A stretch of 64,000 nucleotides of DNA from Clostridiales bacterium PH28_bin88. Lineage in GTDB: Bacteria > Bacillota > PH28-bin88. Shown here piece by piece: positions 35,541-44,561 of this stretch. A program made the position numbers and the translations under genes. The notes beneath the pieces were generated by a model. The model did not search any database, was not told where the DNA came from, and saw nothing but the letters and a program-made list of their open reading frames with translations. Position 1 is the stretch's first letter, and the number at the start of each line of letters is the position of its first letter. The stretch covers positions 40,278-104,277 of the forward strand of contig LAKY01000063.1 of assembly GCA_000987045.1 (NCBI GenBank). Direction: 5' to 3'.

Positions 35541-35687
35541 TTAAGCAGCAATCAGAGCGTAACCAATGCCCCCCAGCAGCAGGAAGTTGGCGGCAGCCGC
35601 CATGGCCAGTACAGCGCAGGCAGCTTTCTTCTCTCCAAGTACCTTCGACAACCCCGTCATTCCTAACATGACCAGGATCACATCCAT
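35541..35687 (-). CDS. 48-residue membrane peptide heading the hybAB operon
   Basis: This gene is not in the ORF track. ATG 35687, preceded by AAAGGGGGTAAGAAAA, opens a 48-codon frame with MDVILVMLGMTGLSKVLGEK, then a helix (CAVLAMAAAANFLLLGGIGYALIAA) and TAA. It ends about 70 bases before hybA. Its good ribosome site, clean hydrophobicity and operon position support a real gene. It could be a small accessory subunit of the HybA/HybB module. I know no family for it. Confidence 0.65.
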   Translation of the reverse strand: MDVILVMLGMTGLSKVLGEKKAACAVLAMAAAANFLLLGGIGYALIAA

Positions 35688-36021
35688 TTTTCTTACCCCC
35701 TTTCCTTTAGGTTAATTTGATTGTAACACCATACTCTTACCAAACCCTGGTGCTGTGCTTGCCTGTGGATGACGGTTGCCTTACCTTTAGGTTTCGCTAT
35801 GGGATTTGCATATTACCAATTGATGTAATCTCTTGCCCTGTGATAGCGTTGACCGGGAAAATAATTGTAACTGGGTTGCAGGTGGTAATTTTTTTATCAG
35901 CTTTACGCAATCCCTGGGAGGTATGAAAAGGGACCCATTACCCCTAAGAACAGCGACAGGCCCTCCGCAAGTATGCGGAAGGCCTGAAAAAGCCCCTGAA
36001 AGTTGCATGTAATGCGTTCGA
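35688..36021. promoter_or_regulatory. Upstream region of the small-peptide/hybAB operon
   Basis: No gene is seen here. It should contain the operon promoter on the minus strand. A hairpin AGGCCCTCCGCA-AGTA-TGCGGAAGGCCT at 35958-35985 lies just past the Gx/NusG-II gene end and may be its terminator, though it lacks a T-run. Confidence 0.5.
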
Positions 36022-36963
36022 TTAGGGCAAAACCGCGTCCACTTGATCACCCCGGGCCGTTCCCTCCATCTGGATCACCATCTTGCCGGGTGCGCAGATA
36101 ATGACCTGCCCCTGGTGGTTAACCACCCCGGTGTGCACACAAACCTGGTCGGGACAATTTCCCTCCAACACCCGCACCCCTCCCTGCTCCACCTTGATAA
36201 TCCACCGGTACCCGCCCGCGGTGATCTCCCGGGTCCCGGGCGAGTTGAGGTCCAGGAATTCCACCACCTGTCCCCCGACCGTCACTGTGGCAAACCCGGG
36301 GTCGCCCCCCGCCCCGGCCCACCGCACCGGCAGGATTATCGATAAAAGCACCAGGCACCCAACAAGGGCAATCTCTCCGGGATTAATCCACCGGGGCATG
36401 ACTTCCGGCTTTCCAAAGGAGCGGATTACCGGCCGCGCCGCCAGAGCCACCAGGGCGCCGCACGGCAGCGCCGCCAGGAGAAGCACCGGCAGGTACCAGG
36501 CCAGGGCCGGGTAACCTACCAGGAACCGGGCCACTAACCACTGGGCCCAGTTGTGACTGACCGCCCCCGCCATGCTGACGCCCATCAAGCTTGTACGGCC
36601 GGAAGCCAGCGACATGAGGGCCTGCATGACAGCCAGGCTGGCCAGCCCCCCAGCCAGTCCAAACATAAACCCGGCGGAGAACAGTGTCCCGGCAAGGGCG
36701 CCCCCTGCCACCTGCCGCAGCACCACCAGGAAGGCCGCCTGGCGCCATCCCCACATGTTCAGGGCCAGCAGGGTCACGATGTTGGCCAGCCCCAGTTTGG
36801 CCCCGGGTATCCCCGGCGGTGGCAGCAGCCCTTCCACCACTTGCAAGACCAGTGCCAGGGACAGCAGGATACCGGTCCGGGTCACCAGTTGAGCAGCGCC
36901 CGGCTTTTCTTTTGATTCTTTTACCGGGTAGACCTCAACCGCCGGTAGGTAAGCCAACAACAA
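36022..36963 (-). CDS. Gx transporter fused to NusG domain II
   Basis: The 313-residue protein has two parts that are usually separate genes. Residues 25-215 are a Gx/ECF-S-like membrane protein ('GAKLGLANIVTLLALNMWG', 'GGLASLAVMQALMSL', 'GAVSHNWAQ'). After another helix, residues 225-313 form a NusG-II/DUF1312 domain ('GGYRWIIKVEQGGVRVLEGNCPDQVCVHTG', 'IICAPGKMVI'). Both families accompany Rnf and ApbE genes in many Firmicutes and may act in flavin or prenyl supply. The start is TTG after AAGGGGTG. It is the last gene of the rnf operon. Confidence 0.85.
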   Translation of the reverse strand: MLLAYLPAVEVYPVKESKEKPGAAQLVTRTGILLSLALVLQVVEGLLPPPGIPGAKLGLANIVTLLALNMWGWRQAAFLVVLRQVAGGALAGTLFSAGFMFGLAGGLASLAVMQALMSLASGRTSLMGVSMAGAVSHNWAQWLVARFLVGYPALAWYLPVLLLAALPCGALVALAARPVIRSFGKPEVMPRWINPGEIALVGCLVLLSIILPVRWAGAGGDPGFATVTVGGQVVEFLDLNSPGTREITAGGYRWIIKVEQGGVRVLEGNCPDQVCVHTGVVNHQGQVIICAPGKMVIQMEGTARGDQVDAVLP

Positions 36964-36985
36964 TCACCCCTTGTTGACAAGCTTT

Positions 36986-38014
36986 TCAGCGCAATGCGAT
37001 CTTGCCTAGCAGTCCACTGCTGTACCATACCCGGAGGTCCGGGCCGATGACCACCCCTTCCACGCCCGGCCATTCCTCAATCAAGGCACAGCCTCGCTCC
37101 TTTCCCAGGATAAACACCGCGGTAGAAAGAGCGTCCGCCACGATCCCCTCCGGGGCCACGATGGTGACGCTGACCACATCCCGCGCCGGCCATCCGGTGG
37201 CCGGATTGATCAGGTGGGAAAAGCGTTCCCCTTGATACATCCGGTAGCGTTGATAGTCCCCGGAAGTGGCTACCGCCCGGTCAGCAACCTGGACCACCGC
37301 AGTGGTCCGGTCAGGGTCCCGGGGGTGGCGAATGCCCAGGCTCCACGGCCGGCCCTCCGGGTGCTCCCCTAAGGCGAAGATGTTCCCTCCCAGGTCCACC
37401 ATGCCGCTGGTCACGCCGTAAGACCGCAGCAATTTCACCACCCGGTCCACCGCATACCCCTTGGCCACACCCCCCAGGTCCAGGCTCATCCCGGGGATTT
37501 TTAACCTGACCTTGTTTTCCCCCGGAGACAACTGCAGCATGGGATAGCCCACCAGGGTCACAGCCTGCCGTATATCCGGCGGTGCTGGAGGTACCCAACC
37601 CCCGTCGTCCTGGTCCTCGCCGCTCCATGGGTAAATGGCCCACAGGTCCACCAGCGGTCCCACGGTGGGGTCAAAGGCACCCCCTGTACGCCCTGCCATG
37701 TCCAGGGATCTGGCCAGCAGCCCGGCGGTGGTGCCGCTTACTTCCACCCATTCCCCCGCCTGCCGGTTGATCCGGCTTATTTCGCTGGTAGCTTCGTACC
37801 GGTTGAACAAAGATTCCATGGTCTGCAATTCACGGGTGATCTCCGAGACTTGCTCATGGTTCAACTCATCAGGAAGGGTAACGCGGAAGTAGGTGCTCAT
37901 GGCAAATCCCCTAAATTCTTTTAAGGTTCTCGCCCGGGGCGCCTTGCCCGCCGCCAGGCCGGTCAGTCCTAGTGCCACAACTATCACAGCCACTACCGTC
38001 ATGTACCGGCGCAC
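36986..38014 (-). CDS. apbE: FAD:protein FMN transferase
   Basis: This is a 342-residue ApbE-family enzyme with an N-terminal signal or anchor helix. Family blocks are 'MSTYFRVTL', 'GGAFDPTVGPLVDLW', 'SLDLGGVAKGYAVDR', 'GNIFALGEHPEGRPWSLGIRHP' and 'SHLINPATGWPA'. It attaches FMN from FAD to threonines of extracytoplasmic flavoproteins in a Mg-dependent reaction. Its clients in this operon are RnfG (two sites) and RnfD. It lies directly behind rnfB on the same strand. Confidence 0.94.
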   Translation of the reverse strand: MRRYMTVVAVIVVALGLTGLAAGKAPRARTLKEFRGFAMSTYFRVTLPDELNHEQVSEITRELQTMESLFNRYEATSEISRINRQAGEWVEVSGTTAGLLARSLDMAGRTGGAFDPTVGPLVDLWAIYPWSGEDQDDGGWVPPAPPDIRQAVTLVGYPMLQLSPGENKVRLKIPGMSLDLGGVAKGYAVDRVVKLLRSYGVTSGMVDLGGNIFALGEHPEGRPWSLGIRHPRDPDRTTAVVQVADRAVATSGDYQRYRMYQGERFSHLINPATGWPARDVVSVTIVAPEGIVADALSTAVFILGKERGCALIEEWPGVEGVVIGPDLRVWYSSGLLGKIALR

Positions 38015-38106
38015 TCTATCATCCCCTTGTGCAGCTCCTGGAAGTCCTTGTTAACCCTTACCCTATACTGTCAGGGCGGACCTGCCCAACTCGGTCGCAA
38101 GCGGTA

Positions 38107-38171
38107 GGAAGCCGGGCGGGAGATAATAAGAAGCAGGACGTCTGACTTCCGATATCCCGTCTCCGGCTTCC
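38107..38171. other. Large inverted repeat between rnfB and apbE
   Basis: GGAAGCCGG pairs with CCGGCTTCC, extended by GGGA/TCCC inside, with a loop of about 35 bases. It could tune the stoichiometry of rnf and apbE messages. Confidence 0.5.
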
Positions 38172-38174
38172 GCA

Positions 38175-39005
38175 TTAGGCCAGTAACTTCTCTCCCACCT
38201 TTGGCATACCTACGGTGGCAAGGCAACCGGTAGGACATTTTTCCGTACACAGGCCGCAGCCGGTACACCTGGCGGCATCCACCACCGCCAGGTTATCCAC
38301 CACGCGGATGGCCCCCTGAACACAGGCCTTTTCACAGGCCTTGCAGGCAATGCAGCCTACCTGGCAGACATCCCGTACCGCCCTACCCCGGTCGTGGGAA
38401 TTGCACCGGACCAGGACCGGCAGGTCGATATCCATTACGGCGACTACACCTTGGGGGCAGGCTTTGGCGCACACCCCGCACCCGGTGCACTTATCCTCGT
38501 TAACGACCGGCAGGCTGTCCGCACCCAATTGGATAGCCCCGAAGGGACAGGCCTTAACGCAGCTTCCCAGCCCCAGGCATCCCCGGGAACAACCCTTGGG
38601 GCTGCTGCCAACCGCTACCGCCGCCCGGCAATCCTCCGCCCCCTCGTAGCGGGCCAGCCACCGGGCGGATTCCCGGTTGCCGCCGCACATCACCCTGGCA
38701 ACCTGCCGCGTAATCCCAACCGGCGTCTCTTTACCCAGAATGGAGGATACCTGGGCCAGCGCCTCGTGGCCACAAACCCGGCAGGCGTTCAGCGGCGCCT
38801 CTTCCTTCACCAGCGCCTCCGCAAAGCCCTGGCAGCCGCTAAATCCACACCCACCGCAGTTGGCCCCCGGCAGCGCCGAGGCCAGGAGTTCCACCCGGGG
38901 GTCGGCGTCCACCCTGAACAATTGCGCGGCATAAGCCAGACCCACGGCAAACAGTACACCCAGCCCACCCATCACCAGCGCAGACACCATGGCTATGTGC
39001 ATCAT
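38175..39005 (-). CDS. rnfB: Rnf complex subunit B (polyferredoxin)
   Basis: A protein of about 276 residues has an N-terminal membrane helix, the 4Fe-4S FeS domain 'LPGANCGGCGFSGCQGFAEAL', and several ferredoxin motifs (CLGLGSCVKACPFGAI, CTGCGVCAKACPQGV, CKACEKAC, CTGCGLCTEKCP). It takes electrons from reduced ferredoxin and passes them into the Rnf ion pump. The track ORF starts far upstream inside rnfA in another frame; ATG 39005 after AAAGGGGGG is the real start. The extended cluster set is typical of clostridial RnfB. Confidence 0.93.
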   Translation of the reverse strand: MMHIAMVSALVMGGLGVLFAVGLAYAAQLFRVDADPRVELLASALPGANCGGCGFSGCQGFAEALVKEEAPLNACRVCGHEALAQVSSILGKETPVGITRQVARVMCGGNRESARWLARYEGAEDCRAAVAVGSSPKGCSRGCLGLGSCVKACPFGAIQLGADSLPVVNEDKCTGCGVCAKACPQGVVAVMDIDLPVLVRCNSHDRGRAVRDVCQVGCIACKACEKACVQGAIRVVDNLAVVDAARCTGCGLCTEKCPTGCLATVGMPKVGEKLLA

Positions 39006-39034
39006 CGTAAGCCCCCCTTTTTTGATCCTGATGG

Positions 39035-39616
39035 CTACATGGGCACCAGGCCGGCAAAACCCATGAAGGACATGGACATAATTCCCGCGATCAGCAGGGC
39101 CAGGCTGCTGCCCCGCAATGAGGGCGGGATATCGGCGTACTCCAGTTCCTCCCTGACCCCCGCCATGATGACCATGGCCAGGGTAAAACCAAGCCCGGCG
39201 CCAACGGCGAAAACCAGGGTCTCCAGGAAGGTGTACCCCTTGGTGACCACCAGCAGGGCAATTCCCATAATGGCGCAGTTGGTGGTGATCAGGGCCAGGT
39301 AGATCCCCATGGCCTTGTACAGTTCCGGGCTGCTCTTTTTCAGTACCATCTCCAGCAGTTGCACCAGCACGGCGATCATCAGGATAAACACCACAATCTG
39401 TAAAAAGGCCAGTTTCAGAGGCACCAGAACATAGGCCTGGACCAGCCACGCCGCCAGCGCGGACATCACCAGCACGAGGGAAGCGGCCACCCCCATCCCC
39501 AGGGCGGTCTCCACCTGCCGCGTCATGCCCAGGAAGGGGCAGATACCCAAAAACCTCACCAGCACGAAGTTGTTCACCAGGGCAGAGCCGATAAGAAGGA
39601 GCAGCATCTCTTTCAT
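39035..39616 (-). CDS. rnfA: Rnf complex subunit A
   Basis: This is a 193-residue, six-helix membrane protein with 'NNFVLVRFLGICPFLG' and 'YLALITTNCAIMG', which carry the two conserved cysteines that form an intramembrane iron-sulfur site with RnfE. It overlaps rnfE by four bases. It belongs to the ion-translocating core of ferredoxin:NAD oxidoreductase. Confidence 0.95.
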   Translation of the reverse strand: MKEMLLLLIGSALVNNFVLVRFLGICPFLGMTRQVETALGMGVAASLVLVMSALAAWLVQAYVLVPLKLAFLQIVVFILMIAVLVQLLEMVLKKSSPELYKAMGIYLALITTNCAIMGIALLVVTKGYTFLETLVFAVGAGLGFTLAMVIMAGVREELEYADIPPSLRGSSLALLIAGIMSMSFMGFAGLVPM

Positions 39617-40281
39617 CCTCTTACAACCTCCCTCTGGACCAGCCGGATGCCGGCGCGGGCCGCTTTTTGCGCCCGCAGGGCCTGGGCCTGCACCGCCAGG
39701 TTAAGGGCAAAGACGATGGTCCCCATGGTCAGAAACGCTCCGGGAGGCAACTGCATGATCTTCCAGGGCACAAATCCCGGCCCCACTACCTGAAAGCCGA
39801 AGATTGTCCCCGCCCCCAGGATTTCCCGGATGCAGCCGATAAAGGTAAGCGCCCAGGTAAAGCCAAGCCCCATTCCCAGGGCGTCGGTGAGGGACCTCAG
39901 GACCGGCATCCGGGAGGCGAAGGCCTCGGCCCGGCCCAGGATCAGGCAGTTGACCACAATCAGCGGCACGAACAACCCCAACACCTTGTGGACTTCCGGC
40001 ACCAGCGCCGCCAGCAGCAGGTCGGCCATGGTGACAAAGGTGGCGATAATCACGATGAATACCGGGATCCGCACCTGCTTGGGGATTAAGCTTTTCAGGG
40101 CTGAAATTATCAAACTGGAACACATTACCACCGCCGTCACCGCAATCCCCATGATCAACCCGTTGAGGGCCAGGGTAGTTACCGCCAGAGCGGGGCACAT
40201 ACCGATCAGCAACCGGAAGGTGGTATTCTCCCGCCAGATGCCCCGGATCAGGTCATCCAAATAGTCTCGCACGATAAACAC
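39613..40281 (-). CDS. rnfE: Rnf complex subunit E
   Basis: This 222-residue, six-helix protein is homologous to RnfA in inverted topology. It has 'NTTFRLLIGMCPALAVTT' and 'PLIVVNCLILGRAEAFA', the cysteines of which pair with those of RnfA. It follows rnfG by four bases in the operon. The C-terminal basic tail is normal for the family. Confidence 0.95.
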   Translation of the reverse strand: MFIVRDYLDDLIRGIWRENTTFRLLIGMCPALAVTTLALNGLIMGIAVTAVVMCSSLIISALKSLIPKQVRIPVFIVIIATFVTMADLLLAALVPEVHKVLGLFVPLIVVNCLILGRAEAFASRMPVLRSLTDALGMGLGFTWALTFIGCIREILGAGTIFGFQVVGPGFVPWKIMQLPPGAFLTMGTIVFALNLAVQAQALRAQKAARAGIRLVQREVVRG

Positions 40282-40285
40282 CTCC

Positions 40286-41371
40286 TTAATTGGAACCCGG
40301 TCGGCCCCGGAAGTATTCCACGGCTGCCCTGGATTTTTCCCGTACCAGTTCCGAAACGGCCTTGGAAGAGACCGTTGCCCCGGTTATTCCATCCAGATCC
40401 TGCCCCACGCTGAAGGAGTCGTTGATGTGCTTGCCGGTGAACTGCCCCCGGAATTCTTCCTCAGCCACCCTGGCGCCAAGGCCGGGAGTCTCCTGATGCT
40501 CCAGCAACCGGATGCCGGTGATAGCGGACATCCCGGCGTCTATTCCAATGGCGACCCGCAGCGGGCCACCGAACCCATTGCCCGTCACCACCAGCACCAG
40601 GCCAAGCAAATCACCCTTTTCCCCTCTTACCTCGCAAACCCGGTCTCCCTGGGTGAACCCGGGAACGCCTTCGATTTCCAGTTCCTTCACCCGGCAGTTA
40701 TCAGCGCCCAGCAGCACTACTCGCGCAAGCTCAACCAGGTTAACCTCCGCCGGTTCTGCCCCCGTCTCCCGGGTCGAGGGCTGGGCCGGGACAGTCACTT
40801 CAGGCAGCGCGGCCACTTCCTGCCCCAGGTACTGCAGCACTTTCCTGGCCTCCCGCCCTACCGAGGAACTGACTGCGGTGGAAGATACGGTGGCGCCCGT
40901 CACCCCGTCCACGTCCTGCTTGACCACGAAGGGGTCCAGGATCGGCTTGCCGCGGAACTGCTGGAGGAAACCCTCCTCCTGCACCTTGGCCCCCAGCCCG
41001 GGGGTTTCCGCGTGGCTCATCACCTTTACCCCAAGCAGTTGCTGGGTTGCCGGGTCCAGGCCGATCACCAGCCCGATGGGCCCCCCGAAGCCCTGGGCCC
41101 CGGCCTCAAAGGCCACCCCCAACACCTTCCCATTGTTGTCCAGGCCTTCGTAGACCTCCGCGATACCTTCCGGCTTCTCTTTCCCCTTGCTTTCCGCCAC
41201 CCGGAAGGTTGCCGCCTCCGGGATCACGCCCTTGAGCCCTTTTTCCATCACTTCCTGCACCTGCCTGGCCTGCACCATGGGCATGGTATAGTCGTAGAAG
41301 AGACCCAGCACCCCACCGGAGATCATGCCCACCAGGCCCAGCACCAGCACTAACCGCAAGGTCTCACGCAC
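40286..41371 (-). CDS. rnfG: Rnf complex subunit G with duplicated FMN-binding domain
   Basis: The family is usually about 200 residues, but this protein has 361. One N-terminal helix is followed by two FMN-binding domains. The first ends with DGVTGATVSSTAVS (flavinylated Thr161) and the second with DGITGATVSSKAVS (Thr333). Each domain has the associated 'GFGGP' and 'ETPGLGAKV/ARV' blocks. ApbE, encoded in the operon, would attach FMN to both. Two covalent flavins would give RnfG an extra electron-relay site. It overlaps rnfD by eight bases. Confidence 0.92.
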   Translation of the reverse strand: MRETLRLVLVLGLVGMISGGVLGLFYDYTMPMVQARQVQEVMEKGLKGVIPEAATFRVAESKGKEKPEGIAEVYEGLDNNGKVLGVAFEAGAQGFGGPIGLVIGLDPATQQLLGVKVMSHAETPGLGAKVQEEGFLQQFRGKPILDPFVVKQDVDGVTGATVSSTAVSSSVGREARKVLQYLGQEVAALPEVTVPAQPSTRETGAEPAEVNLVELARVVLLGADNCRVKELEIEGVPGFTQGDRVCEVRGEKGDLLGLVLVVTGNGFGGPLRVAIGIDAGMSAITGIRLLEHQETPGLGARVAEEEFRGQFTGKHINDSFSVGQDLDGITGATVSSKAVSELVREKSRAAVEYFRGRPGSN

Positions 41372-42335
41372 GGGTCTTCACCTCCCGTTTTTTGGGTCGC
41401 AAGTACCTGTTGATTAGAGGAGTCAACCCGTTCATCAACAAAATGGCATAGGCCATTCCCTCAGGATACCCGCCCCACAGCCTGATGACCACCAGGCACA
41501 AACCCGCTCCGATGCCAAACGCCAATCGGCCCTGGCGGGTTACAGGGGTGGTCACCGGATCCACCGCCAGGAAGAAGGCCCCTAAGATCACGCCTCCGGC
41601 CAGCACGTGCCAGAGGGGGTCCTGTCCGACCAGGAGCATCAAAACCGCCACCGACCCCATGAACCCGAGCGGGGCTCGCCAGTCCACGTACCCTTTAGCA
41701 ACCAGCAGCAAACCGCCCAGCAGCAGGGCGTAGTTGGACAGTTCACCCAGGGTTCCACCGGTGTACCCCATCAACATTTCCCCGTAACCGGGGAGCGCCT
41801 CCCCCGCCCTCCACAGTTCCAGCGGACTGGTAGTGGGGTTGCTGCCAAACGGCGCCATCCAGGGTGAAGGAGTCACCCAGGCGGTGACATGGCTGAAGAA
41901 GGCCCCGGTGAGAAACACCTTGCCAACAATGGCCGGATTAAAAGGATTGAAACCCACGCCGCCGAAGGCCTGTTTCCCCAGCCCGATTGCCGCCACCGCC
42001 CCGACCGCGGCCATCCAGGAAGGAAAGGTGGGAGGCAGGGTCATGGCCAGGATCAGGCCTGTCAATACGGCAGTCCCGTCCCTCAACGTAGCGGGTTTGT
42101 TTCTCAGTTTTCTGATCAACGCCTCGGTTCCAACCGCCGCGGCCATGCTGACAACCACCAGGCGCAGCGCGTTCCATCCGAACAGGTAGACAGTCCAGCA
42201 AACAGCCGGAACCAGAGCCAGCATTGTCACCTGCACCATCTTGTCCACTGATATCGCCGCGTGGACATGGGGGGGAGGTGAAGTGATCAGTAACAGCTTG
42301 ACCGGGGGCTGTTCTTGCCGGTTAAGGACAGCCAT
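41364..42335 (-). CDS. rnfD: Rnf complex subunit D
   Basis: This is a 323-residue NqrB/RnfD-family membrane protein with 'NPFNPAIVGKVFLTG', the flavinylation region 'GSNPTTSPLELW' and 'GYPEGMAYAILLMNG'. It carries a covalent FMN and is a membrane core subunit. It lies between rnfC and rnfG in the standard order. Confidence 0.94.
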   Translation of the reverse strand: MAVLNRQEQPPVKLLLITSPPPHVHAAISVDKMVQVTMLALVPAVCWTVYLFGWNALRLVVVSMAAAVGTEALIRKLRNKPATLRDGTAVLTGLILAMTLPPTFPSWMAAVGAVAAIGLGKQAFGGVGFNPFNPAIVGKVFLTGAFFSHVTAWVTPSPWMAPFGSNPTTSPLELWRAGEALPGYGEMLMGYTGGTLGELSNYALLLGGLLLVAKGYVDWRAPLGFMGSVAVLMLLVGQDPLWHVLAGGVILGAFFLAVDPVTTPVTRQGRLAFGIGAGLCLVVIRLWGGYPEGMAYAILLMNGLTPLINRYLRPKKREVKTRA

Positions 42336-42354
42336 GGTTCAATAACCTCCTTTC

Positions 42355-43656
42355 TCAGTGCGCTTCCATGCGCAGGATCTCCTGTTTCGCCATTTCGATT
42401 AGTTGCAGCAAGGGACGACCGGCCGGGCAGACATAGGTACACTGGCCGCAACCGGTGCACCCGGCGGCACCCTCCTCCCGGGCCAGGTCCCATCTGTGAG
42501 CCAGGGCGTAATTCACCACCCGCAGAGGCATGATACCCGCGGGACACGCCTCTACGCACCGGCCACAGTGGATGCATGGCCCGTTTTGATAGTGAAAGGT
42601 CTCCCGCACCCCGAAGGCGATCACCGCAAACACACCCTTATCCACCGGCACATCCAACCGTGAGACGGCGCAACCCCGCAACGGGCACCCCACCACCACC
42701 TTGGTCACGTCACTTTCAGAAAGCCCGGCAAACGCCAGCAAGTCACCGATACTGGTACCCAACGGCACCCAGTAATTGCCGGAATTTTTGACCGCAGTGC
42801 CCGCTACAGTCACCATCTGCCGGATGTAAGGTTCGCCCTTCAGGAGAGCCCTGGCCGCCGCAACAACTACCGCCGGCGAGACCACCAACACCCCAGCTGA
42901 GTCAGGGGTCTGGCCGTTCGTCAACGCCCGTCCCAGCAGTTTCTCAATCAGGTAGCGGTGATCCCGCTGGTGGTAGCCAACCTTCACAGGGACTACCCGG
43001 GCCTTAGGCAAGGCTGCCGCCAGGGCTGGCTGCAGTAGTTGTATGGTCTGGGTACGTTTTTCCGAGACAGTGACCAGTACCCGTTTGACGTCGTATACAG
43101 CGCTAAGGGCCTGCAGACCAAAGGCCACTTCATCGGTATGTTCCGCCAGGAAAATGTTGTCAGAGTTGAAAAACGGCTCGGTAAGGCAGCCGTTCAGCAG
43201 GATGGCGTCGATGGCGGCGGATGGCGGGGGGAACGGCAAAATGTTGGTGGGCCGGGGATACCAAGATATCGCCACGCCCGCGTTTCGCAGGTGCTCGTAA
43301 AGTACTTGGGGCCGTAGCCCTTTTAACGAACTGTATACGGGCAGCACTTCCAAGTCATCGCCACCGTCATTTTCCACCGTGATGGTCATTACGGAATGGC
43401 CTTCGTAGTCCTGGAATTGCCCGATTTCCTTTACCCTCCCACTCACCGAACTATGGGTAACCACACCTTCGCCCGCTGGTCCTTCGGCAATTCTTTGCCC
43501 CCTGGCTACTTGATCGCCAACCTTCACCAGCGGTTGGCAGTGAACCCCGCCGTGGTGACAGGGAATCCGGACGGTGGCCGGCGCCGGTGCGAAGGACACA
43601 CCCGGATGGACCAGGTAACGAAAAGGGATATCTTTCGTCCACCAACTGATCTGCAT
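42355..43656 (-). CDS. rnfC: Rnf complex subunit C
   Basis: A subunit of about 433 residues has a barrel-sandwich lead (HHGGVHCQPLVKVGDQVARGQ), an NADH/FMN-type domain, and two ferredoxin motifs near the C-terminus (CIHCGRCVEACP and CTGCGQCTYVCP). It is the NAD-side module of the complex. ATG 43656 follows GGAGGG; the track start 13 codons upstream lacks support. It is the first gene of rnfCDGEAB-apbE-Gx/NusG. Confidence 0.94.
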   Translation of the reverse strand: MQISWWTKDIPFRYLVHPGVSFAPAPATVRIPCHHGGVHCQPLVKVGDQVARGQRIAEGPAGEGVVTHSSVSGRVKEIGQFQDYEGHSVMTITVENDGGDDLEVLPVYSSLKGLRPQVLYEHLRNAGVAISWYPRPTNILPFPPPSAAIDAILLNGCLTEPFFNSDNIFLAEHTDEVAFGLQALSAVYDVKRVLVTVSEKRTQTIQLLQPALAAALPKARVVPVKVGYHQRDHRYLIEKLLGRALTNGQTPDSAGVLVVSPAVVVAAARALLKGEPYIRQMVTVAGTAVKNSGNYWVPLGTSIGDLLAFAGLSESDVTKVVVGCPLRGCAVSRLDVPVDKGVFAVIAFGVRETFHYQNGPCIHCGRCVEACPAGIMPLRVVNYALAHRWDLAREEGAAGCTGCGQCTYVCPAGRPLLQLIEMAKQEILRMEAH

Positions 43657-43808
43657 CACTTTTTTTCCCTCCTTTGTGATAGTTCTGGTTATCACATTTC
43701 AATTGTAACACCATATCCTTGCGTACCTCTTGGCCGAGTGTAACCGGTGCGTTACTTCTTGATAACAATTACTTATCGTGTCACTGGGCATTTCTTGCTG
43801 AAAAATAA

Positions 43809-43838
43809 CAAACCTTACATCACAGGATGTAAGGTTTG
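43809..43838. terminator. Terminator after the OmpR-type regulator
   Basis: CAAACCTTACATC-ACAG-GATGTAAGGTTTG is a 13-bp perfect stem. The minus strand continues TTATTTTTC, so it ends the regulator transcript before the rnf promoter. Confidence 0.88.
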
Positions 43839-43853
43839 TAAAGGTAAAGATTA

Positions 43854-44561
43854 TTAGTTGAGTGTGTCCGCGCCAAACTTGTAGCCCACTCCCCACACCG
43901 TCTTGATATACTTGGGATTGGCCGGGTCCATCTCTATTTTCTCCCGGAGGCGGCTGACCATTACTGTCACGTTATCGGCATCGCCCATGTAGTCGCTGTC
44001 CCAGATTTGATCCAGCAGTTGTTCACGGGTGAACACGTAGTCGGGCCGAGAGGCCATCAACCACAACAGTTTGAATTCTTTTGGCGTGAGTTGCACCTCT
44101 GTGCCCTCCACCTTCACCAGGTGCCGGCGCCGGTCGATAAACAGGCCGTTAATCCTGATGGTATCAGGGGAGTCCTCCGCCGCGTCCCGGCGGGTGGTAT
44201 TGCGCCGCAGCATCGCCTGCACCCTTAAAGCCAGTTCTGACGGGCTGAAGGGTTTGGTCAGGTAGTCATCCCCGCCCATCCTGAACCCCAGGATACGGTC
44301 CAGTTCGTCTCCCCGGGCGGAGAGAATGATAATAGGGATACTGGATTCCTCCCGGATCAGCCGGCAAACCTCAAACCCATCCACCTTAGGCAGCATCAGG
44401 TCAAGGATGACGACATCCGGTTTTTCCTGGCGAAACCTGTTCAGGGCTTCCTCTCCGTCAGCGGCCGGGATCACCTCGAACCCTTCCTTGGACATGCGGT
44501 GGGTAATGATCTTGATAATGTCCGGCTCGTCATCCACCGCCAGGATCTTTTTACTGGCCAC
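43854..44561 (-). CDS. OmpR/PhoB-family response regulator
   Basis: This 235-residue protein has a receiver with Asp54 in VVILDLMLP and Lys in YLTKPFSP, then a winged-helix DNA-binding domain (LTPKEFKLLWLM...VSRLREKI...VWGVGYKF). It starts with GTG and overlaps the kinase gene by 11 bases. It lies directly upstream of the rnf operon and could respond to redox state to control respiration. The target is inference. Confidence 0.92.
   Translation of the reverse strand: MASKKILAVDDEPDIIKIITHRMSKEGFEVIPAADGEEALNRFRQEKPDVVILDLMLPKVDGFEVCRLIREESSIPIIILSARGDELDRILGFRMGGDDYLTKPFSPSELALRVQAMLRRNTTRRDAAEDSPDTIRINGLFIDRRRHLVKVEGTEVQLTPKEFKLLWLMASRPDYVFTREQLLDQIWDSDYMGDADNVTVMVSRLREKIEMDPANPKYIKTVWGVGYKFGADTLN

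Noticed and set aside
38394-39302. 302-residue plus-strand ORF opposite rnfB/rnfA
   Set aside because: It is a shadow frame, rich in Pro/Arg/Gly, with no ribosome site or known domain.
38175-39449. 424-residue ORF ending in RnfB
   Set aside because: Its first about 148 codons read out of frame through rnfA. RnfB starts at ATG 39005 with its own ribosome site.
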